Below, piece after piece: positions 11,160 through 23,160 of a DNA stretch of 64,000 nt. Made by a program: the position numbers and the translations under genes. Position 1 is the stretch's first letter. Each line of letters begins with the position of its first letter. Source of the DNA: Termitomyces sp. T153 (lineage: Eukaryota; Basidiomycota; Agaricomycetes; Agaricales; Lyophyllaceae); the NCBI GenBank assembly GCA_018296165.2, contig JACKQL020000008.1, positions 434,001 to 498,000 on the forward strand, read 5' to 3'. The notes under the pieces were generated by a model. It saw nothing but the letters and a program-made list of their open reading frames with translations, was not told the origin of the DNA and ran no database searches.

Positions 11160-12334
11160 TGTCACAACCCGTCCCCTGGACCCCCGCACATCGTCCAGCA
11201 ACCCCCCGATTCCCCAATAACCCCCGATGCTCTGCCGAACTGCCGCCCATGCCCCGCACCTATTTCGGTTAGCCCCGACGCAACCCCGGCTAACTCCGAC
11301 GGCCCCCTGGCCAACTTCGACGCCTTCCCCGCAGCCACTGACACTTACCCTGGATCTCCCAAACCCCGAGAACCATCCCTGCTGTTCCCAATCTTTGCCA
11401 CCCATCATCAACTCAACACCCTGGTTTCTCCAACCCATTCCGGAGTATCACGACAACCTCAGGGTGACCCGCGTTCCCCAATGATCCCATCAAAGTATCA
11501 GTGTGGCCCAATCCTTGATCGCAACTGACACCTGGTCACTCCGTCAAGCTCCGCCAAGCCCTGCCGCCACAGCCAACATACCCCAAAGTTCTCCGGTAGT
11601 CAGTATATAAGCCGTCGAGTAGCTCTTCGTACTCTAGTCTTGATATTGCTTAATGTTACCTATGGTCTGATTGTTTCCTTCTCGTGTTTTGTGTTTTGTG
11701 TTTCATGTTTCGTGTCTCGTTCTCCTTACTCTCAGTCTCCCGGTCTTATCTCAGTCTCCCGGTCTTATCTCAGTCTCCCAGTCTTGTCTCATCTCCATTT
11801 CGTTATTGTTCTTGTTACCATTTCGTATCTCCACTCGAATCTACTCTTGTTCCATATCGACTCCATTCCATTTCATCTGATGCTGTCTCGGTGACTCCAT
11901 CCGGCCATTGTGCCCAAGCCCTCATCAACCTAAACGACCTCACAAACTCTGCGATTACAATCACAAACCCCGACACTCTTTCATCAGGTCCAAACCTTGC
12001 TCTTTGCTCGGTCCCAGACTCCATCAACTCCAATTGATCCCCCATCAAACCCTGGCTCCACTCCCATTGATCACATAGCCGCCTACTCCTTTGCTTCCGT
12101 GAATCTCCTGTACGGTCTTCTGCCTGAACCCCACCAAGCCCGTCCTGTTTCCTTGCAATCTGACTCCTCCAGACCTCCCCGGATCTGCCCGGATCCCACC
12201 CCACCGGCTATCTGCCCAAGCCATCAGTGCCCAGAACGTTTTTGAGTGTTTGGTTACCAGTGCAAGGGGATCATGCCTGCCTAGTAAGGACTTGCCCAGT
12301 GCAGCTGAGCCCCTGAGGTCAGCGGAACCTGACA
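11160..12334 (+). repeat. 3' LTR, 1175 bp
   Basis: It begins TGTCACAACCCGTCCC and ends GCGGAACCTGACA, followed by the target duplication gtgga. Its second CpG has become CA (cgacccg to caacccg) relative to the 5' LTR. It keeps the TATA box at 11604-11610 and the 19-bp tandem. It has a single 21-bp unit where the 5' LTR has about three. Confidence 0.92.
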
Positions 12335-12339
12335 GTGGA

Positions 12340-12826
12340 CTCCAATTCTTCTTTTTCATCTGCATCCAAGATTGCATTCAAAGTCCCAATCTGATTGTAA
12401 AAAAGTGTACAAAGTCTTCTTGGCCCACTGGTAGGCACCTTGACAAACAAAACATCCTTTGTTTTTGAATCATCTCTCAATACCCACACCTAAATAACCT
12501 GTTCTTTAGATGTATTGATGAGATTTATACAGATGGTCATCCCAGTTCTCTAGGATGTCCAGCATAATAGTTTCCTTTAGCTGCAATAATTGTTCCAGCT
12601 TTTGTTCCTGCAACATTACTGAAGAGGTTTGTTCTGAAGTCTTGTCCATTAATGTTTTTATATGAATAGTTGCCTGACCATGGCTTGGCATTATGATGGA
12701 AGTCTGCAGGATAGTTTGCTTCTCCTAGAAATGCACTCACCATATCAATCAGGCTTTCTTTGATTGATTCATATAGGCCGCCATTCCATTCTGCTACTGA
12801 TTTGGAAGACATAAGCATGAGCACAA
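12340..12826 (-). pseudogene. Repetitive mushroom ORF, upstream half
   Basis: Minus frames read LMSSKSVAEWNGGLYESIKE and, after a shift, FVKVPTSGPRRLCTLFYNQI followed by GTLNAILDADEKEELES, running up to the LTR boundary. The sense continues on the other side of the LTR element (5900 downward), so these are two halves of one decayed minus-strand ORF separated by the insertion. The family is uncharacterised. Stops and frameshifts make it non-functional. Confidence 0.5.
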
Positions 12827-12845
12827 TAGAATTGGGTATGAACCA

Positions 12846-14760
12846 GTAACAGCATTTGTTGCTAATAAAGTAGTGGACTGTTTATCCTGCTACTTTGAGA
12901 GCAACTCTCCACAAGATGTACATCACATCTATGACTACATCTGTGCAGATGCCCATATTGACCTAGAGGGGGATGATCTGCCCCCTACACATGTGCAGAA
13001 AATGCAAGGGCAACTGGATCAGATATGCACTCTCTGCAATAGACTTAGCCATAGAAGTAGGCAAGTGCACAATTGTCATGAAATTCATGATTATGAAGCA
13101 CAAGTACTTGCTGCCAGTAGTGATGGCAAGGGAGATTCAGCCCAAGCTCAACATGGGTCTGATATTAAGGAGGATGAGGTCAATATGCTTCTCAAAGAGG
13201 CCATCCTAGAAATGGCCTAGTCTCTGCAACCCCAAGATAGGACAGATGGGAAATTTCTCCATTAAATCTGATCCTTGTACAGCAAAGACAAGCTCTTTGC
13301 TGAGATTCTGACTCAACCAAAAGACTATATAAGTCCTTCTGTCTACAGAATAAGCTCATTTGGACTACCAATCTCTTGGGCCATGAGATACTTTGTATAC
13401 CTCATGATTGAGAGTTAGTAACCAGTGTGCTTGAGCAAGCATACAATGTAATGGGACATTTTGGCACCCAGAGAACAATGGAATACATTTGTTGTTGGTA
13501 TTGGTGGCTGATAGTGATTGCAAATACTTGCACATTCTATATCACTTGTCAGCTGTGCCAGCAGGCAAAAGGAAGCAATTAGCTCCCTTCAAGGAAGTTA
13601 CACTCCCTGCCTGTGCCAGTAAAACTCTGGGATTCAATAGGGATGGACTTTATTGGTCTGTTCCCTGAGTTAAAAGGGTATAATTACTTGTGAGTAGTTA
13701 TATGTTGGATGACAAGCATAGTGCACCTTATTCCAGTGCACACTACCATGACAGCATTGCAGCTGTCCTGAATTTACATGCATGAAATTGTGAGGCTACA
13801 TGGCCTCCCAAGCTCAATTGTCAGTGATTAAGACTTGAAGTTCATGTCCAAATGATGGTGTGAACTGCACAAGCTATTAGAAGCAAAGCTCTTATTGTCT
13901 ACATCATTTCATCTACAGATGGATGGTCAGACTGAATGTGCTAATAGGAATGTTGGTCAGATCTTTTGTATGGTGTTACAATCAGACCAAAAAGACTGGT
14001 TAAGTTGAATAGACTTAACAGAATTTATAATAAACATGAGTATCTCTGAAACAATGTTCTTTGTACCATTTGAGTTGAATGGTGGGTACATGCCATCTAT
14101 AATATGGGAAATTAGGTTAGATATTGCAATTCCAAGGAGAATTCAGCAGTTTGCCAACCAAGCTCTAGAGAACTTGGTAGTGGCTCACAATGCAATTATT
14201 GAGGTGTGCATCTAAAAGACACATGTAGCCAACTTGTGTCACAGGCCTGATCCTGACCTTGAGAAAGGTGTGTTGGTGTACCTTTCAACAAAGAATCTCA
14301 ATCTTCTTAAGGGCAGATCAAAGAAGCTTTACCTGAAGTGGGTTGAGCCATATAGAATTTTGGAGGCCTACAATGAGACCTCCAACTATGTATTATTGGA
14401 GTTGCCTATGGCACTCCAGAAACAAAGAATACATCCTAAGTTCCATGTGTTGCTGCCATGCCTATATAAGGCCAGTGATGACATACTGTTCCCTAACAGG
14501 GTAATGCCAGAGCCTTGTAACTTTGGCACTCCAGATGACCAGGAATAGTTGGTTGATAACCTAGTAGGTCATTGTTGGAATGATAAGAACCTTGAGTTTG
14601 AGGTTTGTTGGAGTCTTAGGGACACTACTTAGGAGTTTCTCACAATCTGCAAAAACCTGGTGGCCCTTGACAGATACCTGGAGTTGCAAGGCATGCAGTG
14701 CCCTGTGCAGTTGGCTAGAAGGTCTAAGTCAACTTGACTTAGTTCAGAAGTTTAATAGGC
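12846..14760 (+). pseudogene. Ty3/gypsy RNase H end, integrase, chromodomain-like tail
   Basis: The frame opens with a degenerate RNase H/tether segment (NKVVDCLSCYFESNSPQDVH; the family has ADALSR here). Then follow the integrase zinc region (CQLCQQAK), a catalytic-core start (WDSIGMDFIGLFPEL), VSD with a stop replacing the next codon (the D-Q-G site), and FHLQMDGQTECANRNVGQIF carrying the third acidic residue region. After 14234 comes the C-terminal integrase domain (KLYLKWVEPYRILEAYN, HPKFHVLLPCLYKASDD) and a chromodomain-like tail (VDNLVGHCWNDKNLEFEV). Many stops interrupt it. No RT precedes it, because the element is broken at about 12.84 kb where the minus-strand ORF begins. Confidence 0.85.
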
Positions 14761-15829
14761 CACTGTGCTAGTGGCCATCAGCAATTATATCAGCCAATTT
14801 TTTGGCTGAGTGCAAAGTCCAACTGGACTTTGTCTTCTTCCACATTGTTGGTGCTATGCACTAACTATATTAAAAGACTTCTTGCCCCATGGGCAAGAAA
14901 AAGAAATGGCTAGATAAGGTGGACATAGATCTGCTAGGATATTCTGTGAGCTCTGGACAGAGCTCAAGAGGGAGAAGATCAGGGAGTAGCTCACTCCTTA
15001 GCTTTGGTGGCTTTGCTATGTTGGCAGGAGGCTTGGTGCCAGGAGACATAGCACTTCCAACAATGAGAAGAGTAGCCACAGCTCAAAGAGACATAAGGCC
15101 CATGAGCAGAGGACTATTAGTGGTGCTAGAAGATATGGCCCCACCTAGCTACACAGTGGTAATGCAGCAGTTGCCAGCATGGGAATGGGGTGTGCCCCCA
15201 TAATGAGGTAGAGCAGGCAGAGAGCATGGGGGACTATTGGTCCCCCCTTAGGGAGCAGGTAGAGAATGTAGGGACCACTAGCCCCCCCTCAATTCAACTT
15301 TAGATACCCTCTGGCTGCACAACTAGTATAGTTTCAGGAGTTCTAGCAGTAAGTGATGCTACAATTTGTTGTGGCCTCACCTCCAGTAGCTAGCCTTGGC
15401 TATATAATGAGCACAGCAGGTCAACAATGACCTGCTAATATGTTGTCACAAGTAAGGATTTTGGACCCTGCAGCATTGTCAGCAGAGGCAATGGAGGTTG
15501 ATGACAAGAGCCCAGAGTTGATTATGGCTCTGATGCAGTCATTGGCGCTTCCTCAGTGGTTGTATCTGCCATTGCCTACTGGTGCATGTCCCTCAAACAT
15601 GCCTTCTTCATTGTCAAGTGCATTGGAGTGACCAGTGACCACCTTGATCAGTAAAGGAAAGGGCAAGGCAACTGCAATGTCACTAGCTGCACTAGCACAG
15701 GGGAGTAGCACTCTCTTGTTGACTGCCTGGAAGATAGTTGAGCAATGCTTCTCTGCAAAGGAGAAGGGCAAGAGCAAAGCAAAAGAGCCCAAGCCTTCAA
15801 CTGCCACAGATGAGCAAATTGCTCATCTG
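14724..15829. repeat. Cluster of perfect short inverted repeats
   Basis: Seven perfect stem-loops lie within 1.1 kb: 14724-14742 (9-bp arms), 14790-14809 (8), 14813-14832 (9), 14879-14899 (9), 14947-14966 (9), 15415-15436 (9) and 15807-15829 (11-bp arms CAGATGAGCAA/TTGCTCATCTG). Loops are 1-4 nt. A weaker one (7-bp arms, 5-nt loop) is at 15228-15246. Their stems differ in sequence, so they are not copies of one repeat. This density is far above chance for 8-bp arms. Confidence 0.75.
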
Positions 15830-16380
15830 CTCCAGCAGCTTCATAAAGCTAAAGTTCCAAAGAACATTGGTGCTGACATCTTCAACAATCCTATAGTGCA
15901 GCTAGCACTAGCTCAAGTGTTAAATGAACTTGATGTTGATTAAAATCAAAGGGATGAGGCCTGAGCAGATCTCATCTAATTTATGCTGGGGAAAGGGAAG
16001 TGTGTAGCCTCCCCATCTAACACCCTAGAAGTGAAGAAGGCCCACACTGAGCCTTCTGTGTTTGTCGAGGGATCCTTGATTTAGAGGGCACCATTCATGC
16101 CCTGTATTGATGTTTTTCCTGCTAGTGATGACCAGAGGATGGATGAGTGCGATGGATGAGTGCCCTGATTTCAAGGCAGCTTTGTCCTCTGCTGAGCTAT
16201 TCAAGCCAGTAATGGCTCAAGTAAAGCTGCCTAAGCAAGCAACAACTAAGGTGGGAACATCAAGGCCCTCTACAAAATGAGCTGGCATTGTGAAGCCAGC
16301 TGTTGTGTCAACAAGGGCAGATGACTCTATGGTTGTTGCCACTCCAATTGCCTTCCCAGCAAATGTTCCTCAGGGATCAG
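14889..16380 (+). pseudogene. Decayed gag-like frames
   Basis: Plus frames at 14889-15203 (Lys-rich start MGKKKKWLDKVDIDLL), 15440-15631 and 15635-15943 (KGKGKATAMSLAALAQG ... KGKSKAKEPKPSTATDEQI ... PIVQLALAQVLNEL) look like a basic, low-complexity capsid-type protein. No zinc knuckle is visible. They follow a gypsy integrase and precede the end of an oppositely oriented gypsy element. The attribution to gag is an inference from composition and context. Stops and frameshifts are frequent to 16380. Confidence 0.35.
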
Positions 16381-16389
16381 AATAACTAA

Positions 16390-19300
16390 TGTAGAGGAAA
16401 AGATACTGTTTCAAAGTCTGGTTTACTTGTTCAGTCTGTCCATTGGTCTCTGGATGGTAGGTGATTAACAGGTTGGTCTTTATTTTAAGGGCCTTGCATA
16501 ACAATTGCAAAAAGCAGGAGACAAACAGAGGGCCATAGTTGGAGATGATATCATATCATTCAGGAGTCTGTGCTTGGACAATATGTGCTTGAGGAACAGT
16601 TTGGCAAACTTCAAAGCATTGTTAGTGGTGTGGCAGAGAATGAAGAGCACTTGCTTGGTGAGTTGGCAGACAACCACAAGGATTGCATCAAAACCTTCAG
16701 ATTTGGGGAGTTTGACAATGTGGTTCATCAAGATTGAGAACTAAGGGCAGCAACTGACAGGGAGGGGCTTGAGTAGGCTGTAGGGGTGGTGGTAGGGTAT
16801 CTTAGCCTGGAGGCATGGTTTGCAGGCCCATATATATTGTGTGATATCCTTCTTCATTTCTGGCTAAAAGTAAGTCCAGGAAATAAGCTAGAGAGTCTTA
16901 TGAATTCCTGGATGTTCTCAGAGTTTGTGATTGTAATGCTATTAGAGTATGTCAAGGCAAATGGACTTGTGGTCCAAAGCATAGATACATCTTTCCTAGA
17001 GTAGGAGTCAATGGTCTAGAAGTAGCACAAAGAGTTGGTTGGTTGGTGGCTCATCAGTGGAGTTGTTGTAAGGGTTGTGCTAGATGAAGAAGGGATCTAG
17101 AAGCATGTTTTAGATTTGGTGGAGGATCCCTTCTTCATTCATAATCAGTACAGCATGCAAATGTTCAGGGAGGATTACCACTTGATGGTGAAGTGCATTC
17201 TGCTCAGCTTTAAACAACTTCTTTGGGTACATATTGGGACTCCAGGTGAGGTGTTGAGTTTTGTGCCAAGTTAACTAGAGCAATAGTGGATGATGAAGTT
17301 GTACTCAGAGAGAGTTTTGGACCAACAAGCTTATTGGTGGCTGAGCTGCTTGGTGGTGGTGAAATATTGTAGGTTGTTGTGGTCAGAGTAGACTTGGATG
17401 TGATGTGGGGCTCCTTCAAGATAGGTCCTCCACTGCTGAAAGGCTTCAACAATTTCAAGGAGTTTCTTGTTATAGATGTCATAGTTGAGCTCCACAGGGA
17501 TCATCAAGCAAGTGTAGAAGGCAATGAGCCAGGGGTCCTTGCCACCAGGATCTATTTGGAAGAGAATGCTAGCAATGGCATAATTAGAAGCATCACATTC
17601 AAGTACTATTGGCAGGGAGGGGTCAAAATGGTGGAGAATTGAAGTGGAGGTGAAGGCTTTTTTGAGAAGAGTGAAGATGCTTTGGCACTTGCTGTCCCAG
17701 TCCCAAGGTGTGTCCTTCTAGGTGAGTTAGTTGAGGGGTTTGGTGATTCCAGAGTACTTGTCAATGAACTGGCAATAGAAGTTAGCAAATCTTAGGAAAG
17801 ACTGTACCTCCTTAACATTCCAGAATGGAGGCCAGTTGAGGATGGCTTTGACCTTGGCTGGGTCCATGCATATGCCATCTGGGGTGATGATAACTCTAAA
17901 GTATTCGACCTCCATAGTGTGGAAGGAGCATTTTTGGGGCTTGGTATGGAGGTGGTACTCCTAGAGTTGTTCTAGGATGTGGCAGATATGCTCTGGATGT
18001 TCCTCCAGTGAGTTTGAGTAATCAGAATGTTGTCCAGGTACACAATAATAAAGATGTCATTCATGTTGTGGAAGACATTGTCTATGAAGTACTGGAAAGT
18101 GGCAAGGGAGTTGGTCATTCCAAAAGGCATTACCAGGCACTTGAATAGGCTATAGCAAGTGCAGAAGGTGGTCTTCCATTCATGTTTCAGAGCAATCCAG
18201 ATATTATTGTAGCCAGAACAGAGGTTTATCTTTGTGTAGATCTTAGCACTATAGAGGCAGTTAACAAGATCTCTGATTAAGAGAAGGGGATATCAGTTCT
18301 TTTTTGTGACTTTGTTTAATCCTTGGAAGTCAATGCAGAGTTGGAGAGACCCATCCTTCTTCTTTGGAGATCAAGGGGCATATGAAGCCTTTGCCAAGCA
18401 CATTGTCAAGGTAGTCTTTCAAGGCCCTGAGTTTGATCTTGGACATGTTGTAGATCTTGCAAAATGGAGGGGAGGTGCCTTCTTCAAGGTCAATTTTGTG
18501 ATTATAGAAGTAGTGTGAAGAAAGTTCTTTTGTACTTCATTCAGAGAACATGTCAGTGAATTTATGATACTTTAGAGGAACTACTTCATATAGGATTTGT
18601 TCCTCTATCTTTTATTCTGGCAGGGTAGTTTCTATGTATAAATGTGATTCTGGTAGGGCTGGAGTGATTTGAAGTAGGTGGGAGTTCCATTTTGTAAAAT
18701 GTGTGCAAAGAGAATGGCACCAATGATTTTGATGTCAAGGGCTTCCAGATTGATGGGGGTGGGTGTTGGAGTGATGGTGGCAGGGTCCAGAGTTGTGGCA
18801 GAGATATTTGAGGTTGGAGCAACAGGGTCCAGAGTTATTTGGCATCATTGGTTAGGGTACTGTGGCCCTTTATATTGATTTCTAAAGATGTTGGAGAGAA
18901 GCTATCAAGGTTTGCTCAAGGGAGATCAGGGCAGAGGTGTGCTTTCCTCCCCCTTTTGGTTGTTCTTGAGGGTTGTAGAAATTTGGATGGCTCCAGAGCT
19001 GCTAGAGTTGAGGTTGGGAACATTAGAGTTTGAGGGGGGCTAGAGGTGAAGGAGAATGGCAGCTGCAAGACTTGCTTTGGAGCTTGGAAACTGCATGGAG
19101 AGGTCCTTTCAGTCAATGTTGGAGTTGATGTCCTGCAAGTAGGAGAGTCCAAGCATGATCAGAGTTGACTCTGGAAGTTGGGTAACAAGGAGCTGAACCT
19201 GGAATCTTGATTCATTGTTGAGGGTGAGGCTACTGTCATGGGTGATTCCAGTCAAGGCAGGGCTTCTGTCAAAGAGTTGGAGCTTAAGAGGCTTGTCCAG

Positions 19301-19990
19301 AGTGTTGTGGGGGATGTTGAGCTGGTTGCTGACAAAGGTGCTAGAGGTTCCACTATTGACAAGGGTGGGGAGGACTATCAAGGAGTTGTTGAGTCAAATG
19401 TTGATGATGAACAATTGTGTGGACTTTGAACAGAGCTGTGGAGGGGTCTGAGAAATGTCAGTAGTGCCTTCAGAGCCCTTAGAGTGGGTGAGACATTGAA
19501 GGAGACTGGTCTGGAATTAATTGAGTTGTCCCAATTGAGGTGGAGAGTGAGACTAGGCTAGTTGATGTGGGGATTGGTTGTGCAAAGCCATGAGAAATCA
19601 AGGATGATGGGGGTAGAGGCATGAAGCCTGGTGATTAGCAGCCAGAGGTCCTATTATCATTCATTGGCAAAGGTCACAATTGTTTCCACACAGTGGGTAA
19701 TGTCTCTAGTGGAGGTAGGGTTGCCATCAAAGAGCTTGAGGAGGATGGGGGTGGAGAGGTGCTGGATGTGTTATAGAGCAAGCACTGTCAGGGATTTATC
19801 AATGAAGTTGTTGGTGGCACCACTATTGATCAGAGTGGAGACAGAGTTGGTGGAAAGGGAAGGGTGGTGCAGAGAAGGAGGGTGTGCTAGGAGTGGAAGG
19901 AGAGATGTGCTAGGAGGGTGTTTCATAGAGAGACATACATATGTAGTGTGTCCCATATTACAGCAGAGCATGCTTTGGATTGTATTCTAT
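16390..19990 (-). mobile_element. Ty3/gypsy fragment: protease, RT, integrase
   Basis: Read from right to left, the minus strand gives protease-like frames at 19971-19771 (LINSGATNNFIDKSL) and 19381-19109 (VLPTLVNSGTSSTFVSNQL; D-S-G has become N-S-G). The reverse transcriptase spans about 18600-17700: YTKINLCSGYNNIWI, then CLVMPFGMTNSLATFQYFID, IIVYLDNILI (YLDD now YLDN), then the thumb frame 17915-17727. RNase H remnants follow. The integrase start is at 16731 (VKLPKSEGFDAILVVVCQLT). The sequence stops at about 16390 without a recognisable LTR. Many stops; CpG nearly absent. Two protease-like segments about 0.6 kb apart suggest either an internal duplication or two overlapping copies. Confidence 0.85.
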
Positions 19991-19999
19991 GTTATTGGC

Positions 20000-20720
20000 A
20001 GAGTCTGCTATACCATAGCAGAATCCCCATGATGTAGCATGTTATATGGGTGCTGTGGAGGCCATACATTGTGCCATATCCAGTGGAGTCTTTTGACTAG
20101 GATCTGGAGCTGCTAATTACTACTGGGTCCATTGCAATTACATTTAACAATGACTGGCCCTGCTCAATACTAAAATCTGCTGGTGTCAGCAGACTGGCAG
20201 CAAGTCTGGCTGCTAACTATTTCTCATGACTGGCTACTGCTGCTCATGACAAAATCCACCCTTAGAAACATATCCATACAGTGCCATCAGAAAGCTGCTG
20301 AGAAGATGAGGGGTGGCCAAAGCCAGTACTACCATTGGTAATAAGCCACTTAAATGAAAAGTGATATGAAGATCTATTTTAACTACAGAAATAACAATCA
20401 AGGAAGAGCAGAAACACAGCATTATGCCAGTTGAACAAAAACAATGAAGAACACATCATATTGGTCATGGTTTTTTTAGATGCTTGAGAATACATCAGAA
20501 TTCTTTATAGAGGATCAGATTCTTTGGAAGGCATCAATCTTCTTTGGTAGCCATCAAAATCTCATCAAAGCATTAAATCCTTTGGAAGCTGCAACCTTCT
20601 TTAGCAGCCATACTGCTTTTGAACAGTACATGTAAATCAATAGAGGCATGGTGACTCTATTTTTCAAATTCTTCACTTTCAAGTCCTCTTTTGCTCACCA
20701 GCCACTGCTCATCCACTCAT
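20000..20720. other. No gene seen
   Basis: The stretch is AT-rich, CpG-depleted and without a supported coding frame. A degenerate direct repeat with cttctttggtagccatca and cttctttagcagccat lies at 20529-20612. Confidence 0.4.
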
Positions 20721-20729
20721 TGCTGTCTG

Positions 20730-23160
20730 CTATGCTATGTCTCCATCCACTAAGGTTCTTTTCCAACAGCTCTACAACACTGAGAACTTTGTGTTAGTCT
20801 CTGCTCTGAGAAGAGACTTGTCAGATCTTCAGAGTAGGATTAAAGAATTGGTGAGCACCCTACTTGTAGAATAATATGCAACACTCACAGATGGTGTTCA
20901 AGAAATCTTTGTGGAAGCAAATTTCCCAGACCAAGGACAAACAACTTGTCTTGGAGGCTAGGAAAAGCTTCTTTAATGAGGCCCTCCCAATTTTATCAGG
21001 CAAGCTGTCAGATGCAAAGGCAATTGAGGAGTTGAAAGAAAAAGCAGAGGTGTATTTCAAGGAGTCACAGGCAAGGAAGGAAGCCCAGGAGGTCAACAAG
21101 GGCCAAGCAGCAGAAGGAGTAGCAGGTCTGTGTTCAATGTTGGATCCCTCACTTTCAGAAATTTTTAAATGGATTTCAGCAATCAATCTGCCAATGCTGG
21201 CAGTGGGTCCAGTAGTTTTAGTGGGTCTAGTGTCTCCAGCAGGTCCAGTGTCTTCAGCAAGTCTGATGTCTTCAGTGAGTCCAGTATCTCCAATAAGTCC
21301 AGTGTCTCTAATAAGTCCAGTATCTCCAGTGGGTCTGGTGTCTCCAGCAGGTCCAGTGTCTCCAGTGGGTCTGATGTCTTTAGCAAGTCTCTCATCAGAA
21401 CTCAGTAGAGTATTGGTATCAAGTCTATTGTCCCCAGCTGAGCTGGTCCCAGGCTGACCTCAGCTGATCAGAAAGGCTAGCAAAGCACAGATTCCCTAAT
21501 GAGAATGGAGAAAACACACTGCCTAAACTCTACCTTATAGTCCTCCCCTACCTAGCCAGTCCAAATATCAATCTGTTGCCTTGGACAAAGACAATGAGAA
21601 TGATGAGAATGACAACAACAAGCATTCTAATAACAATGAACATTGGTAGAGGGAGATCACACCATCAATGAGGTTAGAGAAGTACCTCATGACAGCTCCT
21701 CCTTGTATAGAGGCATGGCTGGACACCTCTTGCCACTACTGTCAAAAGAAGGGGCTCCAATCTGTCAAGACAAGGGGAGGAACCTTGTGCAATGCCTACC
21801 AGCTTGTTCTTAAGAAAACATCAGTCTTATAAGGAATCCCAGGAAAAAGGTCTGGAAGAACAAGGGCAAGAAGAAAAAGAAGGAGAAAAGGCAGAGAAAA
21901 CCCAAGTCTGCTGAGTATGTCAAGAGTAAGTGTTGATTTCCCCAACTGAAATCATTTACTAACAACAGATAGAACCAACAACACCAGTTGCTCAGCTGTC
22001 AACAATCCAGCTAACAGATATGCAAGTGGCCAGCAGAAAAGGAAGGAACAAGGAATGGATGGATCTGCTGGTGGCTAGCAGAAAGAGGAAGGAGCAAGCA
22101 GACCTGCTGATGACTAGTGGAAAGGGAAAGGGCAAGCAGCAGGCAGATCCACTCATCTCCACCAAATTTGTTGAAGCCATTCTTTCATGAGCTATGGTGG
22201 GGTTGAACTAATAGTTTGATATCATCAATGAAGGAATTAAGATTGTATTGGAAGAGATGAGGTTAGGGTTTATGCTAGCTAAGGAGATGAGGTTTACAGA
22301 GATGGAGAAGATGCTCTAGTGATACAATATGATGCTGCAAGTGCTCAACAAGTATGTGGACATCATCAACACAAGTCTTGTGGACATGACATCTGACCTC
22401 AACAGGACAAAGCAAACTGTCAAGGCTCATGCTGGGCATCTCATGCAGAACAAAGATGACATTGTTGCACTCTAGGGCATGGTCAACAACCTCCAAACCA
22501 GCTTCAAATCTCCTCCAGCTCCATCCAACCAGCCTCCAGCACCAACAGCCTTCTATCTATGCTGGCTCCTACTCTAGCACCCATTGCTGAGGCAGAAGAG
22601 CCCAACAATGAAAAGGCTGCCCAGTCCAAGGAGTATGAGAGAAAGATGGACCATGCCACCACTGTAGTCACTGCTGTCAATCAGTCTGCCATTGCTGACA
22701 ACTCTGCTCTTATCAGTGACCCTGTTGCTACTGTCACTGACTCCAGTATCCCCAGCAGGTCCACCACTGAATCCATCATACTCACCAGGCTTGCCACTAG
22801 TATCACTGACTCAGCCATTGCCACTGACTCTATCACCCCCACCAGGCCCACTGCCAGCATCATCAACTCTGCCCTCACCACCAGACCAGCAGCCAGCAAT
22901 GAATCCACTATACCCACTAGTGTAGAATCTGTTTTAGCTTGTCCCATTGCTGCAACTGGGCAATTGATGGATGTGGATATGACAGGTCCAGCACCACCTT
23001 ATGCTCCAGATAGAACTGTGCCATGACATGGCCACAGCACCTCCTGTGCCACACAACCTCCCACTGAATGCATCCAGTCCTCCAGTCATCTAGCAGGTAA
23101 GAGAAAGGCCAATGAACATGCTAAGGAAGCAGTAGCCAAGAAGATGAAGGAAGCATAAAG
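20730..23160 (+). pseudogene. Decayed repeat ORF, possibly gag-like
   Basis: From ATG at about 20739 the frame reads MSPSTKVLFQQLYNTENFVL, then a charged helical region. It continues into the Ser/Val/Pro tandem encoded by the 18-bp minisatellite, a Cys-containing segment near 21711 (EAWLDTSCHYCQKKGLQSVK), and a Lys/Arg-rich block. Next come a coiled coil at about 22200-22480 and a Thr/Ser/Ile low-complexity frame (22559-23026). It ends near 23157 with GKRKANEHAKEAVAKKMKEA, which looks like a nuclear localisation signal. Several stops and shifts interrupt it. I do not recognise the family with certainty. Gag of a neighbouring gypsy or an element-associated protein are both possible. Confidence 0.35.
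21202..21381 (+). repeat. 18-bp minisatellite, ten units
   Basis: Ten consecutive 18-bp units follow the pattern agYRRgtcYRRtgtctcc (for example agcaggtccagtgtctcc and aataagtccagtatctcc), with a partial eleventh unit to 21390. Because 18 is a multiple of three, the array keeps the reading frame and encodes Ser- or Pro/Val-rich six-residue repeats. Confidence 0.9.

Larger units (their letters stand above)
5906..12334 (+). mobile_element. LTR retrotransposon without recognisable pol
   Basis: Two long direct repeats (5906-7101 and 11160-12334) start TGTCAC and end CCTGACA. They enclose about 4.06 kb. A purine tract sits immediately before the 3' LTR, and a near-perfect 5-bp target duplication flanks the whole. 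The PPT position gives plus orientation. I find no reverse transcriptase (no YxDD context), RNase H or integrase in either strand of the interior, so it is probably non-autonomous. The interior carries a spliced coiled-coil gene on the antisense strand (9780-10964). CpG content is high against CpG-poor flanks, so it is much younger than its surroundings. Two solo LTRs of the same family lie at 33233-34179 and 46735-47721. Confidence 0.9.

Noticed and set aside
10815..11438. A 207-residue minus-strand frame
   Set aside because: Its first half is 3' LTR sequence read backwards. Only the part from 10964 downward is kept, as exon 1 of the antisense gene.
14790..14832. Stem-loops with T-run resembling intrinsic terminators
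   Set aside because: The organism is a eukaryote with spliceosomal introns, and the T run lies in the loop, not after the stem. They are treated as part of a hairpin cluster.
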